Shown: piece after piece, positions 8,578 to 17,497 of the stretch
How positions within the stretch are numbered: position 1 is the stretch's first letter
Layout of the letters: every line of letters begins with the position of its first letter
Origin: CAKZLS01 sp963786305
GTDB taxonomy: Bacteria; Pseudomonadota; Alphaproteobacteria; Rhodospirillales; Defluviicoccaceae
Assembly: GCA_963786305.1 (NCBI GenBank)
Contig: CAWAYL010000014.1
Coordinates: forward strand, 558,001 to 622,000
Direction: 5' to 3'
Length of the DNA: 64,000 nt
Made by a program: the position numbers and the translations under genes
The notes under the pieces: model-generated
Database searches by the model: none
Told to the model about the DNA's origin: nothing
The model's input: only the letters and a program-made list of their open reading frames with translations

Positions 8578-9504
8578 ATGAAGGTTCTGTTGACGGGCGG
8601 CGGCGGATTGCTCGGAACGAGCCTTCGGCGCGTTGCCGAGGCCCAATTCCCGCACTATTCGATCTTGGCGCCGGGCCGCTCGGAGCTGGCGTTGAGCGAC
8701 GCGAAGGCGGTGTCCGCCTGGCTGAAGGACACCGGCTGCGACGCCGTCATTCACGGCGCCGCGAAGGTCGGCGGCATTCAGGCCAACATCGCCGCGCCCG
8801 TGGAATTCCTGCGCGAGAACCTCAGGATCAATGACGGCGTAATCATGGGCGCGCTTGACGCCGGTGTTCCGCGCCTTGTTTTTTTCGGATCGTCGTCGAT
8901 GTATCCGCGCGAATACCCGCAGCCGCTCAAGGAGGATTGCCTGCTCCGCGCGCCGCTTGATCCCGCCAATGAGGGCTATGCGCTCTCCAAGATCATCGGC
9001 TCCAAGTTGTGCGAATTCATCAGCCGCACCACCGATTACAGTTACAAGACCCTGGTTCCGTGCAACCTGTTCGGTCTGGAAGATCATTTCGACGCCGCCG
9101 TGGGCCACCTGGTCCCCGCCGTCATCACCAAAATGGTCGCGTTTCAGCGGAGCGGCGCGAAGGAGGTGGAGGTCTGGGGGACCGGCCAGGCGCGACGGGA
9201 ATTTTTGTTCTGCGACGATCTGGCGTCATTCGTTTTGGACGTTCTTTCGAGAATAGACACACTTCCGCCCAACCTGAACGTCGGGTACGGCGATGATTTT
9301 TCGGTGCTGGAATACAATCAAATGATCGCCGATATCCTGGACTATGACTGCGCGTTCGTGTTCAACACGTCCAAACCAGAGGGCGCGGCGCGGAAATTGC
9401 TCAACTCCTCCCTGGCGCATCGGTTCGGGTGGTCGCCTAAATTGTCGATCAGGGAAAGCATCGAACTGGTGATCCGGTCATATATCCAAAATCAAGCGAC
9501 ATGA
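8578..9504 (+). CDS. GDP-L-fucose/GDP-L-colitose synthase-like SDR (Fcl/ColC family)
   Basis: This 308-residue extended short-chain dehydrogenase starts with MKVLLTGGGGLLGTSLRR, the NADP-binding G-x2-G-x2-G loop. The catalytic Ser-Tyr-Lys set is visible as FFGSSSMYP and EGYALSKIIGSK. HGAAKVGGIQAN and LVPCNLFG match the Fcl signatures AAKVGGI and PTNLYG. Fcl converts GDP-4-keto-6-deoxymannose to GDP-L-fucose by 3,5-epimerisation and reduction; ColC does the equivalent on the 3-deoxy intermediate. The next gene is a ColD-like 3-dehydratase, so a ColC-type role is attractive. The two cannot be told apart by eye. Confidence 0.85.
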   Translation: MKVLLTGGGGLLGTSLRRVAEAQFPHYSILAPGRSELALSDAKAVSAWLKDTGCDAVIHGAAKVGGIQANIAAPVEFLRENLRINDGVIMGALDAGVPRLVFFGSSSMYPREYPQPLKEDCLLRAPLDPANEGYALSKIIGSKLCEFISRTTDYSYKTLVPCNLFGLEDHFDAAVGHLVPAVITKMVAFQRSGAKEVEVWGTGQARREFLFCDDLASFVLDVLSRIDTLPPNLNVGYGDDFSVLEYNQMIADILDYDCAFVFNTSKPEGAARKLLNSSLAHRFGWSPKLSIRESIELVIRSYIQNQAT

Positions 9505-9528
9505 ACTTCGGCGGTTAAGGGAGCTACA

Positions 9529-10695
9529 ATGTTTTATCCACTTGCGACATCGACCTGGGACGAAAAGGAAACCGAGGCGCTCCAGGAAGTCATCGCGTCC
9601 GGCATGTTCACCATGGGGGCGCGGGTTCGGGAGTACGAGGAAGCCTTCGCGAAAAAGTTCGGCGTCAAACATGCCGTCATGGCGTCTTCGGGTTCCGCCG
9701 CCAATCTGCTGGCGATCGCGGCGACCTTTTATCACCCGGATTTCAAGCTCGAGCGCGGCGACGAGATCATCGTTCCGGCGGTCAGCTGGTCGACCACCTA
9801 TTTCCCGGTTTCCCAGCTCGGCTTCAAGCTCCGGTTCGTCGACATCGACCCGCACACGCTCAACCTGGACCTGGAGAAGACCAGGAACGCGATCACCGAT
9901 CGCACCCGCGGCGTGTTCGCCGTGAACCTTCTGGGCAATCCCGTGCACAAGAGCCAGCTGCAGTCCATCTGCAAGGACGCGAACATCTTGCTCATGGAAG
10001 ACAACTGCGAGTCCATGGGCGCTCGCTGCGAAGGCGATTTGGCGGGAACCTTCGGGCTGTTCGGCACCTTTTCGACCTTCTTCGCGCATCACATCTGCAC
10101 CATGGAAGGCGGCATGGTGGTGACCAACGACCGCAAGCTGAACGACACCATGCGCAGCCTGCGCGCCCACGGCTGGGTCCGCGACCTGCCGGACGACACG
10201 CATCTTCCGGTCGATCCGGACCCCTTCGTCCGTCAGTTCCGCTTCGTGCTGCCGGGATACAATCTGCGGCCGCTGGAAATGGGCGGCGCCACCGGCGTGC
10301 ATCAGTTGAAGAAACTTGACGGCATCGTCATGCAGCGGCGCCAGAACGCCGAGGTGTTCAAGGAGCTGTTCGGCGGCGTCAACTACCTCGATATCCAGCA
10401 GGAGACCGGTGAAAGTTCGTGGTACGGGTTCGCCATCGTGCTCAAGGGCCACATGGCCGGCCGCCGCGAAGAGGTCGTCGCCGCGCTCGCCGAGAACGGC
10501 ATCGAACGGCGCCCGATCATGGGCGGAAACTTCCTGAACAATCCCGTCATGCAGCATCTCGATCACTCCGTCGGCTCGGAGATCACCGTCGCCGAGGACA
10601 TCGACAAGAACGGATTGTATCTCGGCAACAGTCAGGAAGAGATGACGGAGCGCCTGCAGAAAGCGTTCGAGGTCATCTCCTCGGTGGCCGAATAA
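9529..10695 (+). CDS. DegT/DnrJ-fold PLP enzyme, ColD-like sugar 3-dehydratase
   Basis: This 388-residue protein has the sugar-aminotransferase fold, with SSGSAANLLAIAATFY (cofactor phosphate loop) and EDNCESMGARCEG. At the place where aminotransferases have the PLP-binding lysine (S-x-K-N-x-T-x-G-E-G-G), this protein reads FFAHHICTMEGG, with His187 in the lysine position and His188 next to it. A His there is the mark of the dehydratases ColD (GDP-4-keto-6-deoxymannose 3-dehydratase) and E1/RfbH (CDP sugars), which remove the C3 hydroxyl. With the preceding Fcl/ColC-like gene, a 3,6-dideoxyhexose product such as GDP-colitose is likely. No GDP-mannose dehydratase gene is in the window. Confidence 0.85.
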   Translation: MFYPLATSTWDEKETEALQEVIASGMFTMGARVREYEEAFAKKFGVKHAVMASSGSAANLLAIAATFYHPDFKLERGDEIIVPAVSWSTTYFPVSQLGFKLRFVDIDPHTLNLDLEKTRNAITDRTRGVFAVNLLGNPVHKSQLQSICKDANILLMEDNCESMGARCEGDLAGTFGLFGTFSTFFAHHICTMEGGMVVTNDRKLNDTMRSLRAHGWVRDLPDDTHLPVDPDPFVRQFRFVLPGYNLRPLEMGGATGVHQLKKLDGIVMQRRQNAEVFKELFGGVNYLDIQQETGESSWYGFAIVLKGHMAGRREEVVAALAENGIERRPIMGGNFLNNPVMQHLDHSVGSEITVAEDIDKNGLYLGNSQEEMTERLQKAFEVISSVAE

Positions 10696-10942
10696 GGGTT
10701 CGACATCGTTCAGAGTTTCGGGCGGCTCCCGGTAACGCCACCTGTTGCCGTACGCCGCCCGTCGTCTCGAAATTCCTGTGTCAGAGGCCACCGCCGCCGC
10801 CTGCGCGCGGAACCAATCCGGCGACCCGCGCGTTGTCAGCGGGAGAGGCGGAGTCGCGTTGTGATGTCATGACAGCGGCGAGCCGCCGGCAGCATGGCGC
10901 CAAGTCCATCGTGCAGGATCTTGGGGGTTCACAGGGGATTTC

Positions 10943-12277
10943 ATGCCCGGTAATCCGACATCACAACGGGCCTTGAAGCACGGCTCCGAAATCATCGAAT
11001 TGAGCGGCGGATTGCGGCAACGCTTCCGCCGGACGCGCGCCCTGACCGAGCGCCTGGCCGCGCCGCTCTCTCCGGAGGATCAGACCGTTCAGGCGATGGA
11101 CGACGCCAGCCCCACCAAATGGCATCTGGCGCACACCGCGTGGTTCTTCGAGACGTTCGTCCTCGGGCGTTTCCAGCCGGGCTACGGTGTCTACGACGAG
11201 CGTTTCGCCTACCTGTTCAATTCCTATTACGAGGGGGCCGGACCGCGGCACCCCCGGCCCGACCGCGGCATGTTGACGCGCCCGACGGTGGACGCGGTGC
11301 TGGCCTACCGCCGCCATGTGGACGCCGCCATGGACTCGCTGCTGGGCTCCACCGTCGATGAGCACGGGGCGGAGATCGCCGATCTCGTGGAGTTGGGCAT
11401 CCACCACGAGCAGCAGCATCAGGAACTGCTGCTGACCGACGTCCTCTACCTGTTCTCGCGCAATCCGCTGCGGCCGACCTACCGCGCGGATCTCCGGTCC
11501 AACTCATCGACGGAGGATCCCGCGCTCCATTGGCGCGATCTCGTGGGCGGTGTGCGGTGCATGGGGTATGACGGTCCGGGCTTCCGTTACGACAACGAGA
11601 CGCCACGGCACGAGGTGCTCGTCCGCCCGTACCGGCTCGCGTCGCGGCCGGTGACCAACGCCGAGTGGATGGCGTTCATGGAGGACGGCGGCTACCGAAA
11701 ACCCGAGCTGTGGTTGTCCGACGGCTGGGCGACGGTACAGGCGGAAGGCTGGCGGACACCGCTGTACTGGCAGCGCGGCGAGGAGGGCGGATACACCGTC
11801 CTCACCCTCGGCGGCCCGCTGCCGGTGGATCCGCGCGCCCCGGTCAATCACATCAGCTACTACGAGGCCGACGCCTTCGCGCGTTGGTCCGGCAAGCGCC
11901 TGCCGACGGAAGCCGAATGGGAAATCGCCGCCGGCGACCGGCAACCGCGGGGCAACACCCTCGGCGCGGATTTGCTGCGCCCGGTCCCGGCCGCCGCTAA
12001 TACCGATGATGTCAATGCCAACGACAACGGCCTCACGCAGATGTTTGGAGATGTTTGGGAGTGGACGCAGAGCCCGTACACCCCCTATCCGGGGTTCCGC
12101 GCGCCCGAGGGAGCGGTGGGCGAGTACAACGGCAAGTTCATGTGCAATCAGATGGTTCTGCGGGGCGGTTCGTGCGCGACGCCCGATGGCCACATCCGCG
12201 CCACCTACCGCAATTTCTTCTATCCACACCAGCGCTGGCAGTTCGCCGGCCTGCGCCTGGCGGAGGACGCCGTATGA
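10943..12277 (+). CDS. egtB: Ergothioneine biosynthesis protein EgtB (iron-dependent sulfoxide synthase)
   Basis: This 444-residue protein joins an N-terminal DinB-like four-helix domain to a C-terminal formylglycine-generating-enzyme-type domain. The non-haem iron ligands sit at H61-x2-H64 (WHLAHTAWFFE) and in HHEQQHQE, the H-x3-H-x-E pattern (H155, H159, E161). The C-terminal domain is recognised by ISYYEADAFARWSGKRLPTE, GDVWEWTQSPYTPYPGF, VLRGGSCATP and RNFFYPHQRWQFAGLRL. EgtB uses O2 to couple hercynine to a thiol donor (cysteine or gamma-glutamylcysteine) and forms the sulfoxide precursor of ergothioneine. Its stop overlaps the egtD start by 4 nt. Confidence 0.95.
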   Translation: MPGNPTSQRALKHGSEIIELSGGLRQRFRRTRALTERLAAPLSPEDQTVQAMDDASPTKWHLAHTAWFFETFVLGRFQPGYGVYDERFAYLFNSYYEGAGPRHPRPDRGMLTRPTVDAVLAYRRHVDAAMDSLLGSTVDEHGAEIADLVELGIHHEQQHQELLLTDVLYLFSRNPLRPTYRADLRSNSSTEDPALHWRDLVGGVRCMGYDGPGFRYDNETPRHEVLVRPYRLASRPVTNAEWMAFMEDGGYRKPELWLSDGWATVQAEGWRTPLYWQRGEEGGYTVLTLGGPLPVDPRAPVNHISYYEADAFARWSGKRLPTEAEWEIAAGDRQPRGNTLGADLLRPVPAAANTDDVNANDNGLTQMFGDVWEWTQSPYTPYPGFRAPEGAVGEYNGKFMCNQMVLRGGSCATPDGHIRATYRNFFYPHQRWQFAGLRLAEDAV

Positions 12278-13251
12278 CCCGCTCTCGAGACGACACCGCC
12301 CTCGACGCCTTCGTCGACCTGGAACCCGAGACGGAGGATTTCCGGGCCGACGTGCTGGCCGGCCTCGCGGCGCCTCGCAAGCGGATCTCCAGCAAATTCT
12401 TCTACGACGAGACCGGTTCGCGCCTGTTCGAGCGGATCTGCGCCCTCGACGAATACTATCCGACACGAACCGAGACGGCGCTTCTTTCGGCGCACGCCGG
12501 GGCGCTGGGCGCATTGTTGCCGGCGAATGCGTCTATCGTCGAGTTCGGCAGCGGTTCGGCGGACAAGGTCCGCCTGCTTGTCGGCGCGCTGCGCCGGCCG
12601 CTCTGCTACGTGCCCATCGACATCTCTCGCCTGCATCTGCTGCACAACGCCGAGATGTTCGCGCGCGAGCACCCGGACATGCAGGTCGCGGCCATCTGCG
12701 CGGATTTCACCCGCCCGGTGGATGTCGGCGCCGTCGTGCCGCCCGGGCCCCGCATCGGCTTCTTTCCGGGATCCACCATCGGCAACCTGAAGCCGGATGA
12801 CGCGGTGGACTTTCTGCGCGGCGCCGCCGAAACGCTCGGCCGCGGCGGCTTTCTGGTGATCGGCGTCGACCTGAAGAAGAACCGGGCGGTTCTCGAAGCC
12901 GCCTACAACGACTCAGACGGCGTGACCGCGGCGTTCAACCTCAATGTACTGCGCCGCATCAACCGCGAGATCGGCGGCACCTTCGATCTGACCGACTTCG
13001 CGCACCGCGCTTTCTACAACGACGATCATGGCCGGATCGAGATGCACCTCGTCAGCCGTCGCGCGCACCGCGTCCGCGTCGCCGGCGTGCCGTTCGATTT
13101 CGCGGCCGGCGAGACGATTCATACAGAGAACTCCTACAAGTATGCCATCGAGGAATTCCAGGAACTTGCGGAGCGGGCCGGTTTCCGTTCCGACCTGACC
13201 CTCGCCGATCCGCGAGACCGTTTCTCCATCCATTGCCTGCTCGCGACGTAA
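12274..13251 (+). CDS. egtD: L-histidine N-alpha-methyltransferase EgtD
   Basis: This 325-residue SAM-dependent methyltransferase trimethylates histidine to hercynine, the first step to ergothioneine. Family features are RISSKFFYDETGSRLFERIC, DEYYPTRTETALL, the SAM loop IVEFGSGSADKVRLL, and the histidine-binding region FFPGSTIGNLKP with VGVDLKKN-type spacing (here IGVDLKKNRAVLEAAYND). The C-terminal block includes HTENSYKYAIEEF, whose Glu and Ser contact substrate in characterised EgtD. The ATG overlaps the egtB stop (ATGA), so the two are translationally coupled. No egtA, egtC or egtE is visible nearby; the final lyase must be elsewhere or be replaced. Confidence 0.95.
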   Translation: MTRSRDDTALDAFVDLEPETEDFRADVLAGLAAPRKRISSKFFYDETGSRLFERICALDEYYPTRTETALLSAHAGALGALLPANASIVEFGSGSADKVRLLVGALRRPLCYVPIDISRLHLLHNAEMFAREHPDMQVAAICADFTRPVDVGAVVPPGPRIGFFPGSTIGNLKPDDAVDFLRGAAETLGRGGFLVIGVDLKKNRAVLEAAYNDSDGVTAAFNLNVLRRINREIGGTFDLTDFAHRAFYNDDHGRIEMHLVSRRAHRVRVAGVPFDFAAGETIHTENSYKYAIEEFQELAERAGFRSDLTLADPRDRFSIHCLLAT

Positions 13252-13373
13252 CGGCCTTTAAGACTTAGGCGCGGAAGCTGAGAGCGATTTGCATCAAAAG
13301 GGAAATAGTCTAGTTTGAGGGGCTAACCTGCGGCGCCCGTCCGAACATCAACTCCTTTGCCGAAAGCCGTCTC

Positions 13374-14222
13374 ATGTCTCAGCCCGTCTTGCCGTTTCTC
13401 GTCGAGCCCGACCAACTCGAACAGGCGTTAAGGACGGACGCCCTGCTTGTTGTCGATGTCAATGACGAGGCGGCTTACGCACAGTGCCACGTTCCCGGGG
13501 CGGTCAATCTGCCTTACCGGGCTCTTGTCGTCGCCAAGCCGCCGGCCATGGGCTTGCTGCCGGGAGAGGGGCGGTTGATCGAGATCCTGTCTTTTCTCGG
13601 CGTTACACCCGAAATCCACGTGGTCGCGTACGATAGCGAGGGCAATGGCAAGGCGTCGCGGCTGCTGTGGACCCTGGACGCCGTCGGCCATTCCCGGTCC
13701 TCGTTGCTCAACGGCGGCCTGCACGCCTGGGTTAACGAGGGGCACCCGGCGGAACAGGCGGGCCACCGCCCAAACGAGGCGGCGCCAAACGCAGCGGCAA
13801 TGGGCGCGGCGCCGGCCGCCGTCACGCGGCGGCCCGACGTGGTTGCCGACAAGGCCTACATTCTCGCTCACCTCGAGGCCCCCGATGCCGTCGTGCTCGA
13901 TGCGCGGAGCCCGGCCGAATATGCCGGCCAGGATGTCCGGGCGACGCGCGGCGGCCACATTCCGGGCGCCGTGAACCTCGAATGGACGCAGACCATCGAT
14001 CGCGAGCGCAACCTGCGCTTCAAGCCGGAGGCGGAATTGCGCGCGATGCTCGAGGCGATCGGCGTGACGCCCGACAAGGAGGTCATCGTCCACTGCCAGA
14101 CCCACCACCGCTCGGCCCACACCTACGCGGTGCTCAAGTCGCTGGGCTACGAGCGGGTCCGGGGTTACGACGGGTCGTGGTCGGAGTGGGGCAACGATCC
14201 CGACAGCCCCGTCGAGACCTGA
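13374..14222 (+). CDS. Two-domain rhodanese (sulfurtransferase)
   Basis: The 282-residue protein has two tandem rhodanese domains. The first (about 1-125) includes LLVVDVNDEAAYAQCHVPGA and VAYDSEGNGKASRLLW but lacks a catalytic Cys in its loop. The second (about 155-275) includes VVLDARSPAEYAGQD and the active loop VHCQTHHRSAHT, with the persulfide-forming Cys at 241. The layout matches thiosulfate or 3-mercaptopyruvate sulfurtransferases. It moves sulfane sulfur to thiol or cyanide acceptors in the cytoplasm. It follows the ergothioneine genes after about 120 nt, so a sulfur-metabolism link is plausible. The loop differs from the usual CG[S/T]GVT (mercaptopyruvate) and CRKGVT (thiosulfate) forms, so the donor is open. 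Confidence 0.88.
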   Translation: MSQPVLPFLVEPDQLEQALRTDALLVVDVNDEAAYAQCHVPGAVNLPYRALVVAKPPAMGLLPGEGRLIEILSFLGVTPEIHVVAYDSEGNGKASRLLWTLDAVGHSRSSLLNGGLHAWVNEGHPAEQAGHRPNEAAPNAAAMGAAPAAVTRRPDVVADKAYILAHLEAPDAVVLDARSPAEYAGQDVRATRGGHIPGAVNLEWTQTIDRERNLRFKPEAELRAMLEAIGVTPDKEVIVHCQTHHRSAHTYAVLKSLGYERVRGYDGSWSEWGNDPDSPVET

Positions 14223-14226
14223 ACAC

Positions 14227-14778
14227 TTGACGCGTCCGGGCAACGAGAACGCGAGGTCCGCCCCGTCCCCGCCGCCGCGCCTGTTGCCGGATCGGCCATT
14301 TCCGGCCTACGCATACCAGCCCGGCCGCACGCCTCATCCGACCCGCGACCCGGGCGGACACAGCCATGGCGCCCCGACCGAGCCGCCCGATCCGCCCGAT
14401 CCCGAGCGATGGCGCGCCTGCGACGACTATCTCTTCGGCATCGATCTGTTCAATTACGGTTTCTACTGGGAGGCCCACGAAGCGTGGGAAGGTCTGTGGG
14501 TGGCGTGTGGACGCAACGGTCCGACGGCGACCTTTCTCCAGGCATTGATCAATCTCGCCGCCGCCGGCTTCAAGGCGCGCTTGGGCAGCGCCCGTGGCAT
14601 GAGCGCCAACGCGGCAACGGCGCTTCGGCTGTTCCAGTCCTTCGCGATTCAAAGCGGGCAACCGCGGGGCCATTACATGGGGCTCGATATCGGCGGTCTC
14701 ACCGGCCGTGCGGCCGCGCTTTCGAGACCGCGTCCGGATAGCGGCCCGGTGTTCGACCTGGTGTTCCGGCCGGATTAG
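14227..14778 (+). CDS. DUF309 domain protein
   Basis: This 183-residue protein begins at a TTG 4 nt after the rhodanese stop, so it is probably co-transcribed. The first 60 residues are Pro-rich and variable (SAPSPPPRLLPDRPFPAYAY and so on). The DUF309 core follows: DYLFGIDLFNYGFYWEAHEA, WEGLW, then QALINLAAAGFKAR. DUF309 is a small all-helical family with a conserved H-E-x-W-E-x-x-W signature and no established activity. The gene converges on the DUF1232 gene and the two stop codons overlap by 4 nt. The TTG start is the only one giving a long leader. The true start could be farther downstream. Confidence 0.75.
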   Translation: MTRPGNENARSAPSPPPRLLPDRPFPAYAYQPGRTPHPTRDPGGHSHGAPTEPPDPPDPERWRACDDYLFGIDLFNYGFYWEAHEAWEGLWVACGRNGPTATFLQALINLAAAGFKARLGSARGMSANAATALRLFQSFAIQSGQPRGHYMGLDIGGLTGRAAALSRPRPDSGPVFDLVFRPD

Positions 14779-15149
14779 GTTCCGGATTGGGCGGCCTTCT
14801 GTTTTTCCAGAAAACGACGGGCGCGATCGAGGTGTTTGTCCTTGATGTGCGGCCCGAGCGTCTGCAACAGCGTGAACAACACCGCCGCGTCGTCGGTGAA
14901 GCCCGCGCCGGCGATGAAATCGGGGATCAGATCCGTCGGCACGATGAAATATGCCAGCGCCGAAAACAGCGCCACTTTCACGTGACGCGGCGTGGCGGCG
15001 TCGGTCGCCGAGTAGTAGGCGGCGACCGCCCATTCCACAAACGGAACTTTGCCGAGCGTTTTCCGGACCTTGTCCCAGAAACGGCGTTTGACGAAGCGCT
15101 CCCGTCCGGCGAACGGAACCAGGGCGCGCGAAACCTCGAGTGTATCCAT
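14775..15149 (-). CDS. YkvA-like DUF1232 membrane-associated protein
   Basis: This 124-residue protein has the DUF1232 core: YYSATDAATPRHVKVALFSA, LAYFIVPTDLIPDFIAGAGF and TDDAAVLF. The P-x-D-x-I-P-D segment flanked by short hydrophobic helices is the family's only firm signature, and its function is unknown. I chose the ATG at 15149 because residues before it, in an open frame running farther upstream, look like untranslated sequence. A Lys/Arg-rich C terminus (KDKHLDRARRFLEKQKAAQ) follows. The gene converges on the DUF309 gene with overlapping stops. It has no obvious partner upstream. Confidence 0.8.
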   Translation of the reverse strand: MDTLEVSRALVPFAGRERFVKRRFWDKVRKTLGKVPFVEWAVAAYYSATDAATPRHVKVALFSALAYFIVPTDLIPDFIAGAGFTDDAAVLFTLLQTLGPHIKDKHLDRARRFLEKQKAAQSGT

Positions 15150-15397
15150 GATCGGTATTGTGCCAGAATTGACACCGTTTGAAAAGCCGGACGGTGGCAA
15201 ATCACGAACCCCGTCGGCTTGACAAGCAGGGGGGGCGCCGGTAAACGACCCACTCCGATCAGGGGCCGAATGACGGACGCTTACTCTTTCGATTTTCACG
15301 AACGTGTGGCTCCTCGTGCCGGGGCGACGGCTTTCGCCGGTTACGCAGCGGTTTCGGACGACATTGTATTTGGAATAACAAACAGGCGGAGGGAAGA

Positions 15398-16120
15398 ATG
15401 GCACGCGTAGCATTGGTTACCGGCGGGACCCGGGGCATTGGAGCGGGCATCGCGAAAGCGCTGAAAGCGGACGGCTGCACCGTCGTGGTTTGCGACGTCG
15501 TCGACGACCAGCTCGAGACTTTCACCAAGGAAACCGGCATCGCCGGCTACAACATCAACATCGCCGACATGGACTTGGTCCAGGCGGGTGTCGCCAAGAT
15601 CACCGAGGAGGTCGGCCCCATCGACATCCTGGTCAACAACGCCGGCATCACCCGCGACGGCCTGATGACCAAGATGACCCGGGAAAAGAACTGGGACCCG
15701 ATCATCGCGGTCAATCTCGGCGGCTGCTTCAACATGTGCAACACGATCCTTCCGGGGATGAACGAGCGCAAGTGGGGCCGCATCGTCAACGTCACCTCCA
15801 TGAACGGCCAGCGCGGCCAGCCGGGTCAGACCAACTACTCGGCGACCAAGGCCGGCATCCAGGGCTTCAGTCGTTCGCTTGCCCTCGAGGCGGCGCGCGC
15901 CGGCGTCACCGTCAACTGCGTCTCTCCCGGCTTCATCCTTACCGAGATGACCGCGGCGATGAAGCCCGAGATGCTCGAGATGATGGTCAAGATGATCCCG
16001 CTCGGGCGTATCGGCCAGCCGGAAGACATCGCCAACGGCGTGACCTTCCTGTGCAAGGAAGAGTTGGGCTGGATCACCGGCGAGACCATGTCCATCAATG
16101 GCGGCCAGTTCATGTACTGA
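15398..16120 (+). CDS. phaB: Acetoacetyl-CoA reductase (PhaB/PhbB type)
   Basis: This 240-residue short-chain dehydrogenase shows the cofactor loop VTGGTRGIGAGIAKAL, NNAGITRDG, and catalytic Ser, Tyr and Lys in VTSMNGQRGQPGQTNYSATK. The NGQRGQ-GQTNYSATKAG stretch and the ending ETMSINGGQFMY are characteristic of NADPH acetoacetyl-CoA reductases that supply (R)-3-hydroxybutyryl-CoA for polyhydroxyalkanoate. They separate it from FabG of fatty acid synthesis. A GGAGGGAAG ribosome site precedes the ATG. The gene is monocistronic, followed closely by a strong rho-independent terminator. No PHA synthase or thiolase is in the window. Confidence 0.9.
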   Translation: MARVALVTGGTRGIGAGIAKALKADGCTVVVCDVVDDQLETFTKETGIAGYNINIADMDLVQAGVAKITEEVGPIDILVNNAGITRDGLMTKMTREKNWDPIIAVNLGGCFNMCNTILPGMNERKWGRIVNVTSMNGQRGQPGQTNYSATKAGIQGFSRSLALEAARAGVTVNCVSPGFILTEMTAAMKPEMLEMMVKMIPLGRIGQPEDIANGVTFLCKEELGWITGETMSINGGQFMY

Positions 16121-16165
16121 CGCCTCGCGATCTTGCTTTACAAGATTTTTGCTGGATACCAAGGG

Positions 16166-16200
16166 AAGGCCACCGATCCGTCGGTGGCCTTTCTTGTTTT
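16166..16200 (+). terminator. Rho-independent terminator of phaB
   Basis: A 9-bp stem, GGCCACCGA pairing with TCGGTGGCC across a 4-nt TCCG loop, is followed by TTTCTTGTTTT. It lies about 45 nt after the phaB stop. Flanking A and T bases extend the stem by two more pairs. Confidence 0.9.
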
Positions 16201-16530
16201 GGGGCAGGGCCGCGCGGTTTTTGGAATTTTTGAGCCACGAGGGTCGCGAGTGCTACTTGCAAAAGGTCGTATTGCGCAATTCCGCCGCTGCAATCCTCGG
16301 CGCAGGACTGGGACACAGCATCCACCGATCCGATGAGTCGGCGGCTCTGATCCTCATCGCTTTCCGGTTGGGTACAGCTTCGGAGAGAACATCGAGTGGG
16401 CAGCGGCGGCGCAACCGCTCTCATCTTTGGTTTTGGGCACGGTTCTCTGCGGATTGTTGACCTTTTTTCTCACCGGATCAGTGTACCTGCGGGTAACGTC
16501 CCCTTTTTCCCTGGTGCGACACAGAGCGCT
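16201..16530. other. Intergenic stretch, nothing recognised
   Basis: About 330 bases lie between the phaB terminator and the 3' end of the tandem Usp gene. Frames on both strands lack ribosome sites and domain signatures. I see no repeat or RNA structure apart from the terminator. Confidence 0.45.
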
Positions 16531-17475
16531 CTAGACCACCAATACCGGATCTTTGGCACGGCGGATTAAAGCCTGCACGTTACGATAGGAACTGCTGCCC
16601 GGATCCGTATCGCAGCCGGTGACAATCAAGCGTTGCTCGCCTTCCGCCAACTCGATAACACGGTGGACCAGATCGCCCTGCCGGACGCTGACCCGGCAGC
16701 CCAGACCGCGTTGCTGGGCCTCGCGGTGCATCGCGGCAATCAGCCCCGCCGTTTCCGGCCGGTCGAGACCGGCGAGGCGATCCAGATCCAGGTCCGCGGC
16801 GTCGTGCTCGCCAATCAGATCGGCGGCCGCTTCCAGCACGTCGTCTTCGACAACGGCGACGATGCGGATGTTACCGCTGTCGCCGATGATGCGCAGGGCC
16901 CAGGCAGCGGCCCGGGGGTTCTCCTGTACATGTACAGACAGCGCCAGCAACAGGGGTTGCAAGCTGTCGGCGGGTTCGTCGCGCGGTTCGCGGATAATCA
17001 GCAGCGGACGCGCCTGGGTCATCAGCTTGTCCAGGGTGACACCGATGCTGTCGCTGCCGAGTTCGGCAAAGTCTTCCAGATACGGTGCCGGTACCACGAT
17101 CATGTCCGCGTTCACGGATCGGGCGAGCTGTATGATCTGGGTGTAAGGCGGCGCGTCGGGCTGCTGGCGCGGCGCTGACAGGGCGTTCACATCGGCGTCG
17201 ATCAGCCGAGTGACGTACGCATCCAGCGCAGCGTCCCGGCCCGCGTCGGGCGCTCCCGCATAGGCGCAGGCGACATGCAGCGTGGCTGACATCCGTTCAG
17301 CCAATACCGCCGCGATACCGATCGCCATGTCGCTCTGGTTCGAGTCGTCGACCGCGACCAGAATCACGTTCAGCTCCGGTGCCGCGAGATCCGCTCGTTT
17401 CGCGGTCAGAGCGGCTTCGAAATCGTTAATCGTGGTCTTGAGTTCACGATCGTCGGGGTTCATGCTGTCGGCCAT
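16531..17475 (-). CDS. Tandem universal stress protein
   Basis: This 314-residue protein has two Usp-like units. The first opens LNVILVAVDDSNQSDMAIGI (a typical first strand with Asp) and includes SVNADMIVVPAPYLEDFAEL. The second starts at LQPLLLALSVHVQENPRAAA and ends EGEQRLIVTGCDTDPGSSSY, then RNVQALIRRAKDPVLVV. The second unit resembles the G-x2-G-x9-G-S nucleotide loop only loosely. The ribosome site GGAGGATGTCTCA precedes the ATG. The gene lies 22 nt after an ion permease on the same strand, so the two probably form an operon, with the Usp possibly regulating transport as cytoplasmic Usp domains do for some carriers. That link is inference. Confidence 0.8.
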   Translation of the reverse strand: MADSMNPDDRELKTTINDFEAALTAKRADLAAPELNVILVAVDDSNQSDMAIGIAAVLAERMSATLHVACAYAGAPDAGRDAALDAYVTRLIDADVNALSAPRQQPDAPPYTQIIQLARSVNADMIVVPAPYLEDFAELGSDSIGVTLDKLMTQARPLLIIREPRDEPADSLQPLLLALSVHVQENPRAAAWALRIIGDSGNIRIVAVVEDDVLEAAADLIGEHDAADLDLDRLAGLDRPETAGLIAAMHREAQQRGLGCRVSVRQGDLVHRVIELAEGEQRLIVTGCDTDPGSSSYRNVQALIRRAKDPVLVV

Positions 17476-17497
17476 TGAGACATCCTCCGGGCCAGGT

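Noticed and set aside
6873..8579. A 568-codon minus-strand open frame opposite the GT4 gene
   Set aside because: The sequence is Arg/His-rich, typical of a complementary-strand shadow. The GT4 frame has domain support.
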